64,000 nucleotides of DNA from Blautia sp. MSJ-9 (GCF_018919065.1 NZ_JAHLQG010000011.1:40352-104351); one strand, 5' to 3'. Shown: positions 17,051-26,990, numbered from the stretch's first letter. Notes: a model not told the origin generated them from the letters alone. A program made the numbers and translations.

Positions 17051-17066
17051 TGTTTCACGTGAAACA
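17051..17066. promoter_or_regulatory. parS site upstream of parA
   Basis: TGTTTCACGTGAAACA, a perfect 16-bp parS, in the divergent region between parA and the hydrolase gene. ParB bound here could also repress the parAB promoter. The remaining gap 16932-17293 has no gene. Confidence 0.93.
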
Positions 17067-17206
17067 TAAAAAAACACATTATTTTTTGAGTAAATATTGT
17101 ATAATTTTTAGCCTTTAATATTTTATTTGCCCTTACAGTCCATACGGTTCTATTTCGTATTACTAATGAACAGTAACATCTTTCACCAGATTCACAGCAT
17201 ATTTTC

Positions 17207-17235
17207 TTGTAAAACAGGCGGTATAGAGGTATAAT
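17207..17235 (+). promoter_or_regulatory. Sigma-A-type promoter of the hydrolase gene
   Basis: TTGTAA (17207-17212), a 17-base spacer, and TATAAT (17230-17235), 59 bases upstream of the + strand hydrolase start. Confidence 0.65.
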
Positions 17236-17293
17236 ACATTTATATAATTTTAGCAGGCTACGCACTTGTTATGCTTAATAAAGGAGGCCGAAA

Positions 17294-18247
17294 ATGAGTA
17301 AAAACAAGCACAAATTTCTTACATTTGCTGCTCTGATGACAGGCGCAACTGTTGCTGTTCATTTTATCAACCACACGATTGCTGCTGCCGCACAGTTAAA
17401 ACAGATGCTTCACATTTCCAATGACAATTATTTTGAATGGCGTTTCGGAAATATTTATTATACAAAAAAAGGAACCGGATCACCAATTCTTTTGATCCAT
17501 GATACCTTGCCTGGGGCTTCCGGATATGAATGGAACAAGATTGAAGAAGAACTGACTGCTGAGCATACGGTATATACTATCGATCTCTTAGGATGCGGAC
17601 GTTCTGATAAATCCAGCATTACCTATACAAATTTTGTTCATGTTCAGATGATCAGTGATTTTATCAAAAAAGTAATTGGTCAGAAAACAGATGTGATCGC
17701 AAGCGGATTCTCAGGCTCTTTTGTTATTATGGCCTGTCATAACGAGAAAGAACTCTTTAACAAGATTATGCTGGTAAATCCACCAAGTCTGACTCAGTTA
17801 AAGCAGATGCCGAACAGAAAAGACCGTCTGTTAAAGGCAGTCCTGGAAATTCCGATTTTCGGAACCTTGATCTATCATATGATCGTTTCACGGGATAACG
17901 TAAATAATCTGTTTATTGAAAAGATGTATTATAATCCATTCCATGTAGATACTCAGATGACAGATGCTTATTATGAGGCAGCTCACAGGGGCGGATGCTA
18001 TACCAGATTTTTGTATTCCAGTCTTGCGTCCAAGTATATGAATATTAATATCAGTCACGCACTCAAGGCACTGGATAACAGCATTTATATTGTTGAGGGC
18101 GAAACGGAAACAAATGGTAAGACTATTACTGAAGATTATTGTGCTTCCAATCCGGCTGTTGAAGTTTCTGTTCTTAAAGAAACCAAGCATCTTCCACATG
18201 TGGAAGCACCGGAGACATTTCTTGAACAGGTTAAAATCTTCTTTTAA
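17294..18247 (+). CDS. Alpha/beta-fold hydrolase
   Basis: A 317-residue protein with a hydrophobic N-terminal segment (residues 8-30), so probably membrane-anchored or exported. The hydrolase domain shows IDLLGCGRSDKS, a nucleophile elbow ASGFSGSF (Ser in GxSxS) and a late His in TKHLPHVEAPE, together a plausible catalytic triad. Substrate unknown. RBS AAAGGAGG is 7 bases from the ATG. It is the only + strand gene on the left arm, so it is transcribed against replication. It has its own promoter and a shared terminator downstream. Confidence 0.85.
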   Translation: MSKNKHKFLTFAALMTGATVAVHFINHTIAAAAQLKQMLHISNDNYFEWRFGNIYYTKKGTGSPILLIHDTLPGASGYEWNKIEEELTAEHTVYTIDLLGCGRSDKSSITYTNFVHVQMISDFIKKVIGQKTDVIASGFSGSFVIMACHNEKELFNKIMLVNPPSLTQLKQMPNRKDRLLKAVLEIPIFGTLIYHMIVSRDNVNNLFIEKMYYNPFHVDTQMTDAYYEAAHRGGCYTRFLYSSLASKYMNINISHALKALDNSIYIVEGETETNGKTITEDYCASNPAVEVSVLKETKHLPHVEAPETFLEQVKIFF

Positions 18248-18283
18248 TCCTTATATGTAACTATTATTTAAGACTAATCAAAC

Positions 18284-18333
18284 AAAAGTGGAGCGGCATA
18301 CAGAATTTACTTCCATATGTCGCTCCACTTTTT
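18284..18333. terminator. Bidirectional terminator between convergent genes
   Basis: AAAAGTGGAGCGGCATA pairs with TATGTCGCTCCACTTTT (one G-T pair) and ends in Ts on the + strand and, reversed, on the - strand. Confidence 0.9.
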
Positions 18334-18351
18334 ATAGATTCGTTTTTTCTT

Positions 18352-20277
18352 TTACTCTTCTGTATTGTTCGTTTCCGTTTCCTGAGAATCTGCGTTCTCC
18401 TCTTCGGATGTATCAGAATCATTTGTTGTGTCTGTTGTTTCAGATGTACTGTCCTCTGTTTCTTCTACACTCTCACTTGACGTATCTGTTGAATCCGATT
18501 TCGTATCATCTGTTGTTGCTTCTTCTGAATCTGTCTCATCTGAGCTGTCTTTTTCTACTCCGGTAACGGATTCAAATGCTGTGAACAGTTCTTTTACATT
18601 CATCTTATTTACGAGATATGCTTTTTTATCTACCACTGCTGCGTAATAGTTTGTGTCATAGCTGTAATATGAAACTTCCAGTGTATCACCGTCTTCTTCT
18701 GTAAATGTAGCTGTCAATTCTGCATCACCGTCAGGTTCGTATTCATCTGTAAGACGTTTCTGAGCTGTCATGTTGATCAGTTTGTTGTAGAATGTTGTAA
18801 ATGTTGTTTCATCCAGATCAGAACCATTGAGTTTATAGATTACTGTTTCTTTATCATTTCCGTCATCATCTGTAGATGTTTCACGTGAAACATTTACTTT
18901 ATAATCGCTACCCTGATAGTTTACTTTGAGGCTTCCGAGATTATTTAAAGCTACATAACTTACTGTCATATCCCAGAAGTCTTCTTCTGATTTATCAATG
19001 AGTGCTGACAGGGTATCTGTTGACATCGTGTAGACTTCGTTGCTGTCATTTACCATGACATATCTGTCGCTGTCGTCCGCTTCGTTTCCTACCAAAATTG
19101 TAAGCTGTTTGTCTACCATCTTGGTCTTTTCTTCTGAAGAATCCTCGTCCCCTGATGCGCTGTCTGAGCCTTCTGTACTGTCAGAAGCTGTATCTTCTGA
19201 TGTTTCAACTGCTGCATCTTCACTGTCAGTATCTTCCTCCCCAGATGTTTCATCCGTAGTTTCATTCACGCTTTCATCTGCATCTTCTGCGGCAGTTTCT
19301 GCATCCTGCTCAGTATCATCACTGGTCTCTTCGGCAGATGAAACATCTTCATCTACTGTCTCACCAGAATCAGCTGTCTCAGAATCTGTTGTGTCTGTTG
19401 TATCGTCCTGAGTATCTTCGTCCGTGTCATCAGCAGCAACCTCTTCCTGATAGTCTACAGTGATTGTTGCATATGGTTTATCCAAACCATATTCGCTCTT
19501 GTCTTTGCAATTATAGTCTGCGAGAGAATTATACGCCATGCTTCCAAATGAAGTTACCAGAGAACTTGCAGTAGCAGAATCCGCTTTTTCCTCATCACCA
19601 TCACCTTTGACTGACCATACGCTTGTATCTGCATTTTTCGTCAATTCGTAGGACTTATCTCCTTTTACAGAAATCTTTGTAATAGTATCTGTGCTGGAGA
19701 TTGCAGGGAAGTCTTCCATCTGAGCATAGTCATTCAATGATTTGGTAAATGGCTCTACACAGGAAGAATCTACCAGATATACCGTTTTCTCATCATCGTC
19801 TTTTCTTACATAGTACTGACTGGTGGATGAGTTTTCATCTCCCACATACAATGTAGTTGTTGTATCATCGCCGTCTTCCTCATCGGATTTTGTCACGATC
19901 TTGATCGTGTTTGACGGAGAATCCAGACCGTATTCTGCAAGGTCATCTACATCCTCCAGAACTCTGTCTGAGTCGATGGAAGCAACGGAGGATGCTGCGC
20001 TGTCCAATGTACTCTGGTTTACCGGGAAATCTGTTTCATCTTTTTTTACCCAGCTGTCATCATCTTTTTCAAATGTCGTCTCTGTATCATCAACCATGAA
20101 GTCCAGAGATTTGATATCGTCTGTTGATGCAGTAAATACAGTGGTACTTTCTTCGGATTCCTCCTCCGATTCTTTCTGCTCCTGATGGGCTACGTAGGTT
20201 TTTACACCTGCGTAAGCCCCGCAGCAGATACCAAGAACTGCAACTGCAAGAATCATTTTTACAGTTTTATTCTTCAT
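18352..20277 (-). CDS. DUF4340 domain protein with long acidic insert
   Basis: A 641-residue protein: N-terminal membrane anchor (residues 6-28), then a DUF4340 region with repeated motifs such as EYGLDSPSNTIKIVT and EYGLDKPYATITV. About residues 280-390 form a low-complexity insert of Asp, Glu, Ser and Thr, and there is another such tail after about residue 580. It is the last gene of an ABC cluster (ATPase, permease, GldG-like, DUF4340) resembling gliding-type exporters; its role is unknown. A perfect parS lies inside the coding sequence at 18877-18892, encoding VSRET. The acidic repeats are prone to length change. Confidence 0.82.
   Translation of the reverse strand: MKNKTVKMILAVAVLGICCGAYAGVKTYVAHQEQKESEEESEESTTVFTASTDDIKSLDFMVDDTETTFEKDDDSWVKKDETDFPVNQSTLDSAASSVASIDSDRVLEDVDDLAEYGLDSPSNTIKIVTKSDEEDGDDTTTTLYVGDENSSTSQYYVRKDDDEKTVYLVDSSCVEPFTKSLNDYAQMEDFPAISSTDTITKISVKGDKSYELTKNADTSVWSVKGDGDEEKADSATASSLVTSFGSMAYNSLADYNCKDKSEYGLDKPYATITVDYQEEVAADDTDEDTQDDTTDTTDSETADSGETVDEDVSSAEETSDDTEQDAETAAEDADESVNETTDETSGEEDTDSEDAAVETSEDTASDSTEGSDSASGDEDSSEEKTKMVDKQLTILVGNEADDSDRYVMVNDSNEVYTMSTDTLSALIDKSEEDFWDMTVSYVALNNLGSLKVNYQGSDYKVNVSRETSTDDDGNDKETVIYKLNGSDLDETTFTTFYNKLINMTAQKRLTDEYEPDGDAELTATFTEEDGDTLEVSYYSYDTNYYAAVVDKKAYLVNKMNVKELFTAFESVTGVEKDSSDETDSEEATTDDTKSDSTDTSSESVEETEDSTSETTDTTNDSDTSEEENADSQETETNNTEE
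18877..18892. promoter_or_regulatory. parS site inside the DUF4340 gene
   Basis: Perfect TGTTTCACGTGAAACA within coding sequence, where the codons spell N-V-S-R-E-T. About 13.7 kb from dnaA. Confidence 0.92.
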
Positions 20278-21762
20278 TTAAGCTTTTCTCCTCTTCATCC
20301 AGACTACAAATCCTACAACAAGGAAGAATCCAGGGATCAGACCAATAGTGCAGATCTTCCAGAATGCAGCGTCATAATCTGTAAGTGTCAGATAAGATAC
20401 GGACAGGCTCTTGGATGGAATGGATACTGTTGCACTGTCTTCTGTGTCTGTCATCCATTTCAGAGACTCAATGATCAGCTTTTCGTTTCCACCGGATACC
20501 ATCTGGTTCACCTGTGATTCCATCAGATTGGAAGTTGAATAGTAAACAATCTGAGTTTCTTTGTCATCATCCAGAGTCTCTGTGATACTTACTCCCAGAT
20601 CAAACGGGCCATCCTCGTCTCCGTCCTCTTTCTCCAGAGTATCACTGTTGAGGTCTGTCTTGGAATATGCCTGGTCTGATGTGGTGAGAATACTGTTAAT
20701 TGTTACGGTATCTCTTACATCATCCATCTTCTTGATTCCCTGTGCATATGGTGCAAGTACATAATATCCGCCGGAAGCTGTCTCAGAGCTTGCATCTGTG
20801 CTGTTTATAGTTGGAACCAGGTAATATGGCATCTGCATTGCATAATGCTGATTATCACCTTCAAATACGATTCCATCTGCTCTCTGAACGCCATAGTTCT
20901 CCAAAACCGCGTCAAAGTTTGGCAGATCTTCTGTTGCGTAATCAGAGAAGATCATTGCCTTTCCACCATTTTCAAGGTAATCGATGATAGCATTCTTTTC
21001 ATCCTCGGAAATATCTGTGGATGGAGAATCAATAAACAGGCAGTCTGCGTCATCCGGAACGCTTCCTTCTGTAAGGAGATTCAGGGACTGAATATCCATG
21101 TTTGCTTTCTCAATGTCTTCTTTGATGGTAGAATCCATCTCTTTCTCGCCGTGTCCTTCAAGTGTATAGAGGATTGGGAGATCTTCAGATGTTACATATC
21201 CAATCGCACTTGTGATCTGACCTTCGCCGTCAAAACCAGTGGTCTGATAGCTGTAAGTCTGATAGTCCATTGTGCTCTCATAGATATTGTTGTAGTCAAT
21301 GACTTTACTTCTGTCTCCGCATACAACGATCAGGCTGTTTGAGGAAAGATTGTCACTTGTATATTCAGTTACAAATTTAGGATTTACTACAGGGTCTTTC
21401 TGCTCTACTTTTATATGTTTGGATTCATCTTCATATTTCTTAAGCAGATTTGCAATGGTTTCATCTTCTGATCCGCTCTGTGCGATCTGGTAGATCGTTA
21501 CATCTTTGTCCAGATCTTTCAGCATTGCTTTGGTATCATCGCCAATGCTGTAGAGTTTCTGGCTGCTGATATCAATTTCTGAATATTTGGTTGGAATCGC
21601 ACTTACGATCATGTTGATCACTACAACTACTGCAATAAATATTACTGACATGACCATTGTGTAAGAACCGTTTTTGATGTGCTTCTTACTGATGGTACCA
21701 ACCAGTTTCTTTTTGTCAAATTTCTTATGATTATTGTTTTTCATCTTTTCTTTCAGTTTCAT
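20278..21762 (-). CDS. GldG-like ABC transporter auxiliary protein
   Basis: A 494-residue protein with a basic N-terminus, one membrane helix near residues 36-57 and another at the C-terminus (residues about 464-487). Between them lies an extracytoplasmic region with the pattern of the ABC_transp_aux/GldG family (YSEIDISSQKLYSIGDDTKAML, ILYTLEGHGEKEMD). It directly follows the ABC permease gene (17-base gap) and abuts the DUF4340 gene. In Bacteroidetes the GldAFG set serves gliding; in Firmicutes the function is undefined. Likely forms an envelope complex with its neighbours. Confidence 0.82.
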   Translation of the reverse strand: MKLKEKMKNNNHKKFDKKKLVGTISKKHIKNGSYTMVMSVIFIAVVVVINMIVSAIPTKYSEIDISSQKLYSIGDDTKAMLKDLDKDVTIYQIAQSGSEDETIANLLKKYEDESKHIKVEQKDPVVNPKFVTEYTSDNLSSNSLIVVCGDRSKVIDYNNIYESTMDYQTYSYQTTGFDGEGQITSAIGYVTSEDLPILYTLEGHGEKEMDSTIKEDIEKANMDIQSLNLLTEGSVPDDADCLFIDSPSTDISEDEKNAIIDYLENGGKAMIFSDYATEDLPNFDAVLENYGVQRADGIVFEGDNQHYAMQMPYYLVPTINSTDASSETASGGYYVLAPYAQGIKKMDDVRDTVTINSILTTSDQAYSKTDLNSDTLEKEDGDEDGPFDLGVSITETLDDDKETQIVYYSTSNLMESQVNQMVSGGNEKLIIESLKWMTDTEDSATVSIPSKSLSVSYLTLTDYDAAFWKICTIGLIPGFFLVVGFVVWMKRRKA

Positions 21763-21779
21763 TTTCTTTCACCTCCCCA

Positions 21780-22643
21780 CTAATTCCAGCGTCTCTTCAG
21801 AATAGACTGTGTTGTAAGGAACAAGCATACTGCGATCACGGAAAGAAAATATACAATTCCTTTTATATCAAAGATGTTGCTTGTAAAATTATCGAAGTGT
21901 CCACTCAGGTTAAATACATCCAGAACTTTCTGAATACCGCCCTCAAAAATGCTGGATTTTACTACATAAACGATAACCAGTGCCACTTCCCCGATCACGC
22001 CGATCACTGCTGAGATCAGAACATTCTTGATCATTGTATAGATAATGATCGCTGCTGCCAGAATCAGTAATCCAAATGCCACACATGTAGACATGGATGT
22101 CTGGGAGAAGAATGAGGAAATACCGTTCATCATGTAAAATGCAAATAAGAGAACGAATGTAAGTACTGCTGCAATCACCTGACTCTCAGTTAAAGCGGAC
22201 ATAAATACGCCGATTGCAATGTTTGCACATCCAAGAAGGAAAAAGCCCAGAACAGCTGTATAAGCAGATGCAAACTCTACCGCACCAAACTTGGACATGA
22301 TCAGCGGATAAGTACACATAACTGCCATTGGAATAGCAAATACAGTTGTCAGCGCAAGATATTTACCAATTACAATACCGCCTACAGAAACAGGTGCTGT
22401 CAGAAGCAGCTGGTCTGTTTTCTGTTTTCTCTCTTCTGCAAGTACACGCATAGTCAGGATCGGTACTCCGATCAGGAACACAAAGGTAATCGCACTTAAA
22501 GTATATTCAAATTTCGGATATGCTGCCGTGAGCTGATATGCTGAAAAATAAATTCCGCCCAGTACAAGGATGAAAAAGATAAATAAATATCCTACCATGG
22601 ATGTCAGGTAACTTTTCAGCTCTCTTTTATATATAGCTGTCAT
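21780..22643 (-). CDS. ABC-2 type permease (GldF-like)
   Basis: A 287-residue integral membrane protein with six predicted helices, starting MTAIYKRELKSYLTSMVGYLF, a common ABC-2 permease opening. It contains PILTMRVLAEERKQKTDQLLLTAPVS, typical of ABC-2 exporters, between the second and third helices. Two bases separate it from the ATPase gene upstream. Together they form the transport core of the cluster. Substrate unknown. Confidence 0.88.
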   Translation of the reverse strand: MTAIYKRELKSYLTSMVGYLFIFFILVLGGIYFSAYQLTAAYPKFEYTLSAITFVFLIGVPILTMRVLAEERKQKTDQLLLTAPVSVGGIVIGKYLALTTVFAIPMAVMCTYPLIMSKFGAVEFASAYTAVLGFFLLGCANIAIGVFMSALTESQVIAAVLTFVLLFAFYMMNGISSFFSQTSMSTCVAFGLLILAAAIIIYTMIKNVLISAVIGVIGEVALVIVYVVKSSIFEGGIQKVLDVFNLSGHFDNFTSNIFDIKGIVYFLSVIAVCLFLTTQSILKRRWN

Positions 22644-22645
22644 GG

Positions 22646-23713
22646 TTATTTTTCTCCCCCTTTATCATTATTCTGTTGTTCTGATGTTTCTGCTGATGTC
22701 TGTTTCACGTTTGTCTCATCTGCTTTACCGGCATCAGTATCTTCGGATGTATTCTGAACTTCTCCTGCAGAAACCGGTTTATCAGATGCAGTAAGTTCAA
22801 GGAAGATTTCCTCAAGCGATACTTTCTTGGACTTCATCTCATAAATCGGGCTGTTGATCTCAGCCATCTTATAGAATACTTTTTCTCTGATATCGTTCTG
22901 CTCTTCTGTGGAAACTTTCGCACTCCAGAGATTCTGTTTCTCATCTTTCTCAATCGTTACGCTATTGACTCCTTCAATATTTTCAAGAGCCTGTTTAATC
23001 TGTGATTTCTCACCTTTAATGAGCATTTCCAGTGTATTGGAACCCTCTGCCAGTTTTCCAAGATTCTCAGGGGTATCACTGGCTACCAGTTTTCCATGAG
23101 AAATGATCAGCACGTAATCGCACACTGCACTTACTTCAGAAAGTATATGTGAGCTGAGGATAACAGTATGTTTCTTTTTTAATTCTTTAATTAAGGTTCG
23201 GATCTCGATGATCTGTTTCGGGTCAAGACCTACGGTCGGCTCATCCAGAATGATCACTTCCGGGTAACCCATGATTGCCTCTGCAAGACCGACTCTCTGT
23301 CTGTAACCTTTTGACAGGTTCTTGATCAGACGGTTTCGCATATCGGAAATCTTTACCATGTCCATGACTTCTTCGATCATGTTTGCTTTCTTGTCTTTTG
23401 GGATTTTCTTGAGATCTGCCACAAATTTCATGTATTCCAGGACAGTCATATCGAAATAGACTGGCGGCTGCTCTGGCAGATAACCGATACATTTCTTTGC
23501 TGCTTCCGGTTCTTCGAGGATATCGTGTCCGTCAATCTTGACTGTCCCTTCCGTGGATGCGATGTATCCTGTTATCATGTTCATTGTGGTGGATTTTCCT
23601 GCACCGTTCGGTCCAAGGAATCCGTAGATTTTGCCTTTCTCTATCTTAAAGGAAAGGTGGTCAACTGCCGTATGGTCACCATATCGTTTGACCAGATTGT
23701 TTACTTCAATCAA
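22646..23713 (-). CDS. ABC transporter ATP-binding protein (GldA-like)
   Basis: A 355-residue single ABC domain with an extended C-terminus. Walker A GFLGPNGAGKST (residues 32-43), signature LSKGYRQR, Walker B VIILDEPTVGLDP and the switch His in LSSHILSE are intact. After about residue 305 comes a Glu/Thr/Ser-rich tail (SAGEVQNTSEDTDAG...) of no clear function. First gene of the ABC-permease-GldG-DUF4340 operon, with AAAAGGAGG before the start. Confidence 0.92.
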   Translation of the reverse strand: MIEVNNLVKRYGDHTAVDHLSFKIEKGKIYGFLGPNGAGKSTTMNMITGYIASTEGTVKIDGHDILEEPEAAKKCIGYLPEQPPVYFDMTVLEYMKFVADLKKIPKDKKANMIEEVMDMVKISDMRNRLIKNLSKGYRQRVGLAEAIMGYPEVIILDEPTVGLDPKQIIEIRTLIKELKKKHTVILSSHILSEVSAVCDYVLIISHGKLVASDTPENLGKLAEGSNTLEMLIKGEKSQIKQALENIEGVNSVTIEKDEKQNLWSAKVSTEEQNDIREKVFYKMAEINSPIYEMKSKKVSLEEIFLELTASDKPVSAGEVQNTSEDTDAGKADETNVKQTSAETSEQQNNDKGGEK

Positions 23714-23756
23714 TGTGTTCTCCTCCTTTTAATTTTTGCCAAAAAATAAATAGAAA

Positions 23757-23799
23757 ATGTCCCCAGGTGAAACAGAGAATGGGGGAACCCGAGGACATC
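23757..23799 (-). terminator. Likely terminator of rsmG
   Basis: On the - strand ATGTCCTC can pair with GGGGACAT (one G-U) over a roughly 27-base loop and is followed by TTTTCTATTTATTTTT. Imperfect but well placed between rsmG and the ABC operon. Confidence 0.6.
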
Positions 23800-23868
23800 T
23801 CTATAAGAAGAGTTTATGATGAAGTTGTGATGAAATTAGGATAAAAGTGTGATTATTCTGTGATGTTT

Positions 23869-24591
23869 CTATGATAATGGCTCTTTTAAAGGTGTTCCTG
23901 CTTTACGCGGGTACTTTCCGGGTGTGGGTTTCTTCTTATCTATAATGACAAGAGAACGGTCGATCTCGGAATCCGGAAGCTGGAAGTATGTGATGTCTTT
24001 CAGTTGTCCGCCAAGGATCTTAATTGCTTTCTCCGCTTCTTTTGCTTCTTCCTGTACAGTTCCTGATTTGTAGGAAATAAATGTTCCGCCTGTCTTTACA
24101 TAAGGAAGACAATATTCTGACAAAGTTGCCAGGTTTGATACTGCTCTGGATACGCAGAGATCATATTTCTCGCGGTATTCTTTATTCTTTGCGTACTCTT
24201 CTGCTCTTCCGTGGATAGCCTTGATTCCCTCTAACCCGAGAAGCTGGAAACTTTCTTCAAGGAAATTCACTCTCTTCTTCAGGGAATCCAGCAGACACGC
24301 TTCCAGATGTGGGAATGCAATCTTTAACGGGACTCCTGGGAAACCGGCACCTGTACCGATGTCCATGATTGTTTTTACTTTTGTCATGTCGACTGCTTTT
24401 ACGCAGGCAAGGCTGTCCAGGAAATGTTTTGTGAGTACCTCCTCGAATTCTGTGATTCCTGTGAGGTTCATGACTTTATTCTTCTCTACCAGAAATTCGT
24501 AGAACTGGATAAACTGTTTTTTCTGCTTTTCGTTCAGCTCTATGCCCAGTTCTCTGCATCCGTTTTCCAGTGTTGACAGATTATATGACAT
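23869..24591 (-). CDS. rsmG: 16S rRNA (guanine527-N7)-methyltransferase
   Basis: A 240-residue class I methyltransferase (GidB) that uses SAM to make m7G527 in 16S rRNA. The SAM-binding motif is IMDIGTGAGFPGVPLKI near residues 70-85, followed by LLDSLKKRVNFL and SRAVSNLATL. Position downstream of mnmG is the standard Firmicute order, although here a 464-base T-rich spacer separates them. Confidence 0.95.
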   Translation of the reverse strand: MSYNLSTLENGCRELGIELNEKQKKQFIQFYEFLVEKNKVMNLTGITEFEEVLTKHFLDSLACVKAVDMTKVKTIMDIGTGAGFPGVPLKIAFPHLEACLLDSLKKRVNFLEESFQLLGLEGIKAIHGRAEEYAKNKEYREKYDLCVSRAVSNLATLSEYCLPYVKTGGTFISYKSGTVQEEAKEAEKAIKILGGQLKDITYFQLPDSEIDRSLVIIDKKKPTPGKYPRKAGTPLKEPLS

Positions 24592-25055
24592 GTCGTTTTT
24601 CTCCTTTTTTATTCACTTTTTTATTCACTCTTTTCTGCTTGTTTTATGTTTTTATTGTCTGCAATTTCGGTTATCTTTTCACTGATTTTTGTTTGTTTTT
24701 ATTGCAGTTTTATCTATAATTTTTACTACTTTATTGTCACTTTTTCGGCTTCTTTTACTGTTCTTTTTTGCTGTTTTTTTAAACTATTTTTACTTCCACT
24801 TTTATTCTATTCGGATATTTCTTACTCTCTTTTTTGTTTACTTTTTGCACTATATTTTTCTGTTCTTTTACGTTCTCTTTGTCGTTCTTTTTTACATAAA
24901 GTACATAAAATGAAACTTTTATATTGTTTTGAGTTCTATATTACGTACTTTTATATCGTTTTTAAGCATTTTATTTCGTATTTTATCCAAATCACTGAGA
25001 AGCAGTTATTTTGTTATGAGCAAGTAGCAAAGCGGATGTTTTTATCCGCTGAACT
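24592..25055. other. Pyrimidine/T-rich spacer between mnmG and rsmG
   Basis: Nearly the whole stretch is T-rich on the + strand (A-rich in the mnmG-rsmG transcript). The open frames it yields on the + strand are hydrophobic, Phe/Leu-only strings with no RBS, which is what T-rich sequence always gives. No promoter, hairpin or gene could be supported. Confidence 0.7.
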
Positions 25056-26930
25056 TTATCTTGCACTTGAAAGGTACACCAGAAGAACTGAAATATCCGC
25101 AGGAGAAACACCGGAAATTCGGGATGCCTGACCGATGGAAATTGGTCTGTATAATTCCAGTTTCTGACGTGCTTCTATTCGCAGACTTCCCACTTTTTCA
25201 TAGTCAATATCTGCCGGAATTTTCTTTGCTTCAAGCTTTTTAAACTGTTCTACCTGCTTTAACTGTCTGCGGATATAGCCATCATATTTAATGTTGATAT
25301 CAACCTGTTCCTGTACGTCCCACGGAAGTTCCGGGCGGTTTTTATCGAGATGTTTAATGGCTTCATAAGACAGCTCCGGACGACGGATCAGCTCTGCCAG
25401 TGTAGTTCCTGATTTTAACGGAGTGCTGTTATAGCTTTCCAGAAGTTCCTGAACCTCTTTGTTTGCGCCAATATTTGTATGTTCTACTCGTTCGATTTCT
25501 TTCTTAATCTCTTCCTCTTTGGTAAGAATCTTCTGGTATTCTTCTTCGCTGATAAGGCCTACCTGATAACCTTTCTTGCGAAGTCTCAGGTCCGCATTGT
25601 CCTGACGGAGAAGAAGTCTGTATTCAGCTCTGCTGGTCATCATACGATATGGCTCATGATTCTCTTTTGTTACAAGGTCGTCAATAAGAACACCGATATA
25701 TGCCTCTGAACGGTCCAGAATAAGCTGTTCCTGACCTTTTACTTCCATGGCTGCGTTAATTCCTGCGATCAGTCCCTGTGCTGCTGCCTCTTCATAACCT
25801 GAGCTTCCGTTAAACTGTCCGCCGCTGAATAAACCTTTAATCTTCTTAAATTCCAGTGTCGGATATAACTGGCGTGGATTGATGCAGTCATATTCGATCG
25901 CATAGGCATTTTTTACGATCTTAGCATGTTCCAGACCTGGTACGGAGTGATACATTTCTTCCTGTACATCCTCTGGAAGAGAACTGGACATTCCGCCAAT
26001 ATACATTTCGTTTGTGTAAAGTCCCTCTGGTTCGATGAATACCTGATGACGGTTCTTATCTGCGAAACGGACTACTTTATCCTCGATAGATGGACAGTAA
26101 CGTGGGCCTGTTCCCTCGATCATACCGGAATATAATGGAGAACGGTCGAGGTTTGCACGGATGATTTCGTGTGTTTTTTCATTTGTATAAGTTAACCAGC
26201 AGGATTTCTGCTCGATCTGAACGTCTTCCGGATTGGTTGAAAATGAGAATGGTACGACTCTCTCATCACCAAACTGCTCTTCCATTTTGCTGTAATCAAT
26301 GGTATTGCCTGCAATACGTGCCGGAGTTCCTGTTTTGAAACGGAACATTTCGATCCCCAGTTCTTTCAGAGAATCTGTAAGGTAATTGGCTGCCTGAAGT
26401 CCGTTCGGACCTGTATAATTGCTTACATCACCGTAGATACATCTTGCTTTCAGGTAGGTTCCGGTACAGAGAACTACGGCTTTACAGTTATAAATAGCTC
26501 CGGAATAGGTTTTTACACCTGTGATCTTACCGTCTTCAACAAGAAGTTTTGTTACTTCACCCTGTTTGATAGTAAGGTTCGGAGTATTTTCCAGTGTTTT
26601 TCTCATTTCGGTGCTATAGGCCTGTTTATCTGCCTGAGCGCGGAGAGAATGAACTGCAGGACCTTTAGAACAGTTGAGCATTTTGGACTGGATAAAGGTC
26701 TTATCAATATTCTTTCCCATTTCGCCGCCGAGGGCATCCAGTTCTCTTACCAGGTGACCTTTGGAGCTGCCGCCTACGTTTGGGTTACATGGCATTAATG
26801 CAATGCTGTCTACACTTACAGTGAACATGATCGTGTTCAGGCCGAGGCGCGCGCCTGCAAGAGCTGCCTCACATCCGGCGTGGCCGGCGCCGACTACGAC
26901 AATATCATAATCTTCTACTAAAGTTTTCAT
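25056..26930 (-). CDS. mnmG: tRNA uridine-5-carboxymethylaminomethyl modification enzyme MnmG
   Basis: A 624-residue FAD protein of normal length. The dinucleotide-binding motif [19 protein letters not shown] is at residues 12-30, followed by [23 protein letters not shown] and, in the middle, [13 protein letters not shown], all MnmG hallmarks. With MnmE it modifies the wobble uridine U34 of several tRNAs using GTP, FAD and methylene-THF. It lies downstream of mnmE, separated by 190 bases with a hairpin. Confidence 0.97.
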   Translation of the reverse strand: MKTLVEDYDIVVVGAGHAGCEAALAGARLGLNTIMFTVSVDSIALMPCNPNVGGSSKGHLVRELDALGGEMGKNIDKTFIQSKMLNCSKGPAVHSLRAQADKQAYSTEMRKTLENTPNLTIKQGEVTKLLVEDGKITGVKTYSGAIYNCKAVVLCTGTYLKARCIYGDVSNYTGPNGLQAANYLTDSLKELGIEMFRFKTGTPARIAGNTIDYSKMEEQFGDERVVPFSFSTNPEDVQIEQKSCWLTYTNEKTHEIIRANLDRSPLYSGMIEGTGPRYCPSIEDKVVRFADKNRHQVFIEPEGLYTNEMYIGGMSSSLPEDVQEEMYHSVPGLEHAKIVKNAYAIEYDCINPRQLYPTLEFKKIKGLFSGGQFNGSSGYEEAAAQGLIAGINAAMEVKGQEQLILDRSEAYIGVLIDDLVTKENHEPYRMMTSRAEYRLLLRQDNADLRLRKKGYQVGLISEEEYQKILTKEEEIKKEIERVEHTNIGANKEVQELLESYNSTPLKSGTTLAELIRRPELSYEAIKHLDKNRPELPWDVQEQVDINIKYDGYIRRQLKQVEQFKKLEAKKIPADIDYEKVGSLRIEARQKLELYRPISIGQASRISGVSPADISVLLVYLSSAR

Positions 26931-26969
26931 TTTTTCTCCTTTTACCTTATGGTACGATCTCTTACTTTA

Positions 26970-26990
26970 AAAATCGCCGCAGGCGATTTT
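26970..26990 (-). terminator. Hairpin/terminator between mnmE and mnmG
   Basis: AAAATCGCC and GGCGATTTT pair over a 3-base loop (GCA), with Ts following on the - strand. It may reduce read-through from mnmE into mnmG. Confidence 0.75.

Noticed and set aside
17038..17265. 75-codon frame in the parA-hydrolase gap
   Set aside because: Overlaps the promoter and parS and lacks an RBS.
24646..25131. Hydrophobic 161-codon open frame on the + strand
   Set aside because: It is the Phe/Leu/Tyr-rich translation of a T-rich spacer and overlaps mnmG antisense; no RBS or promoter.
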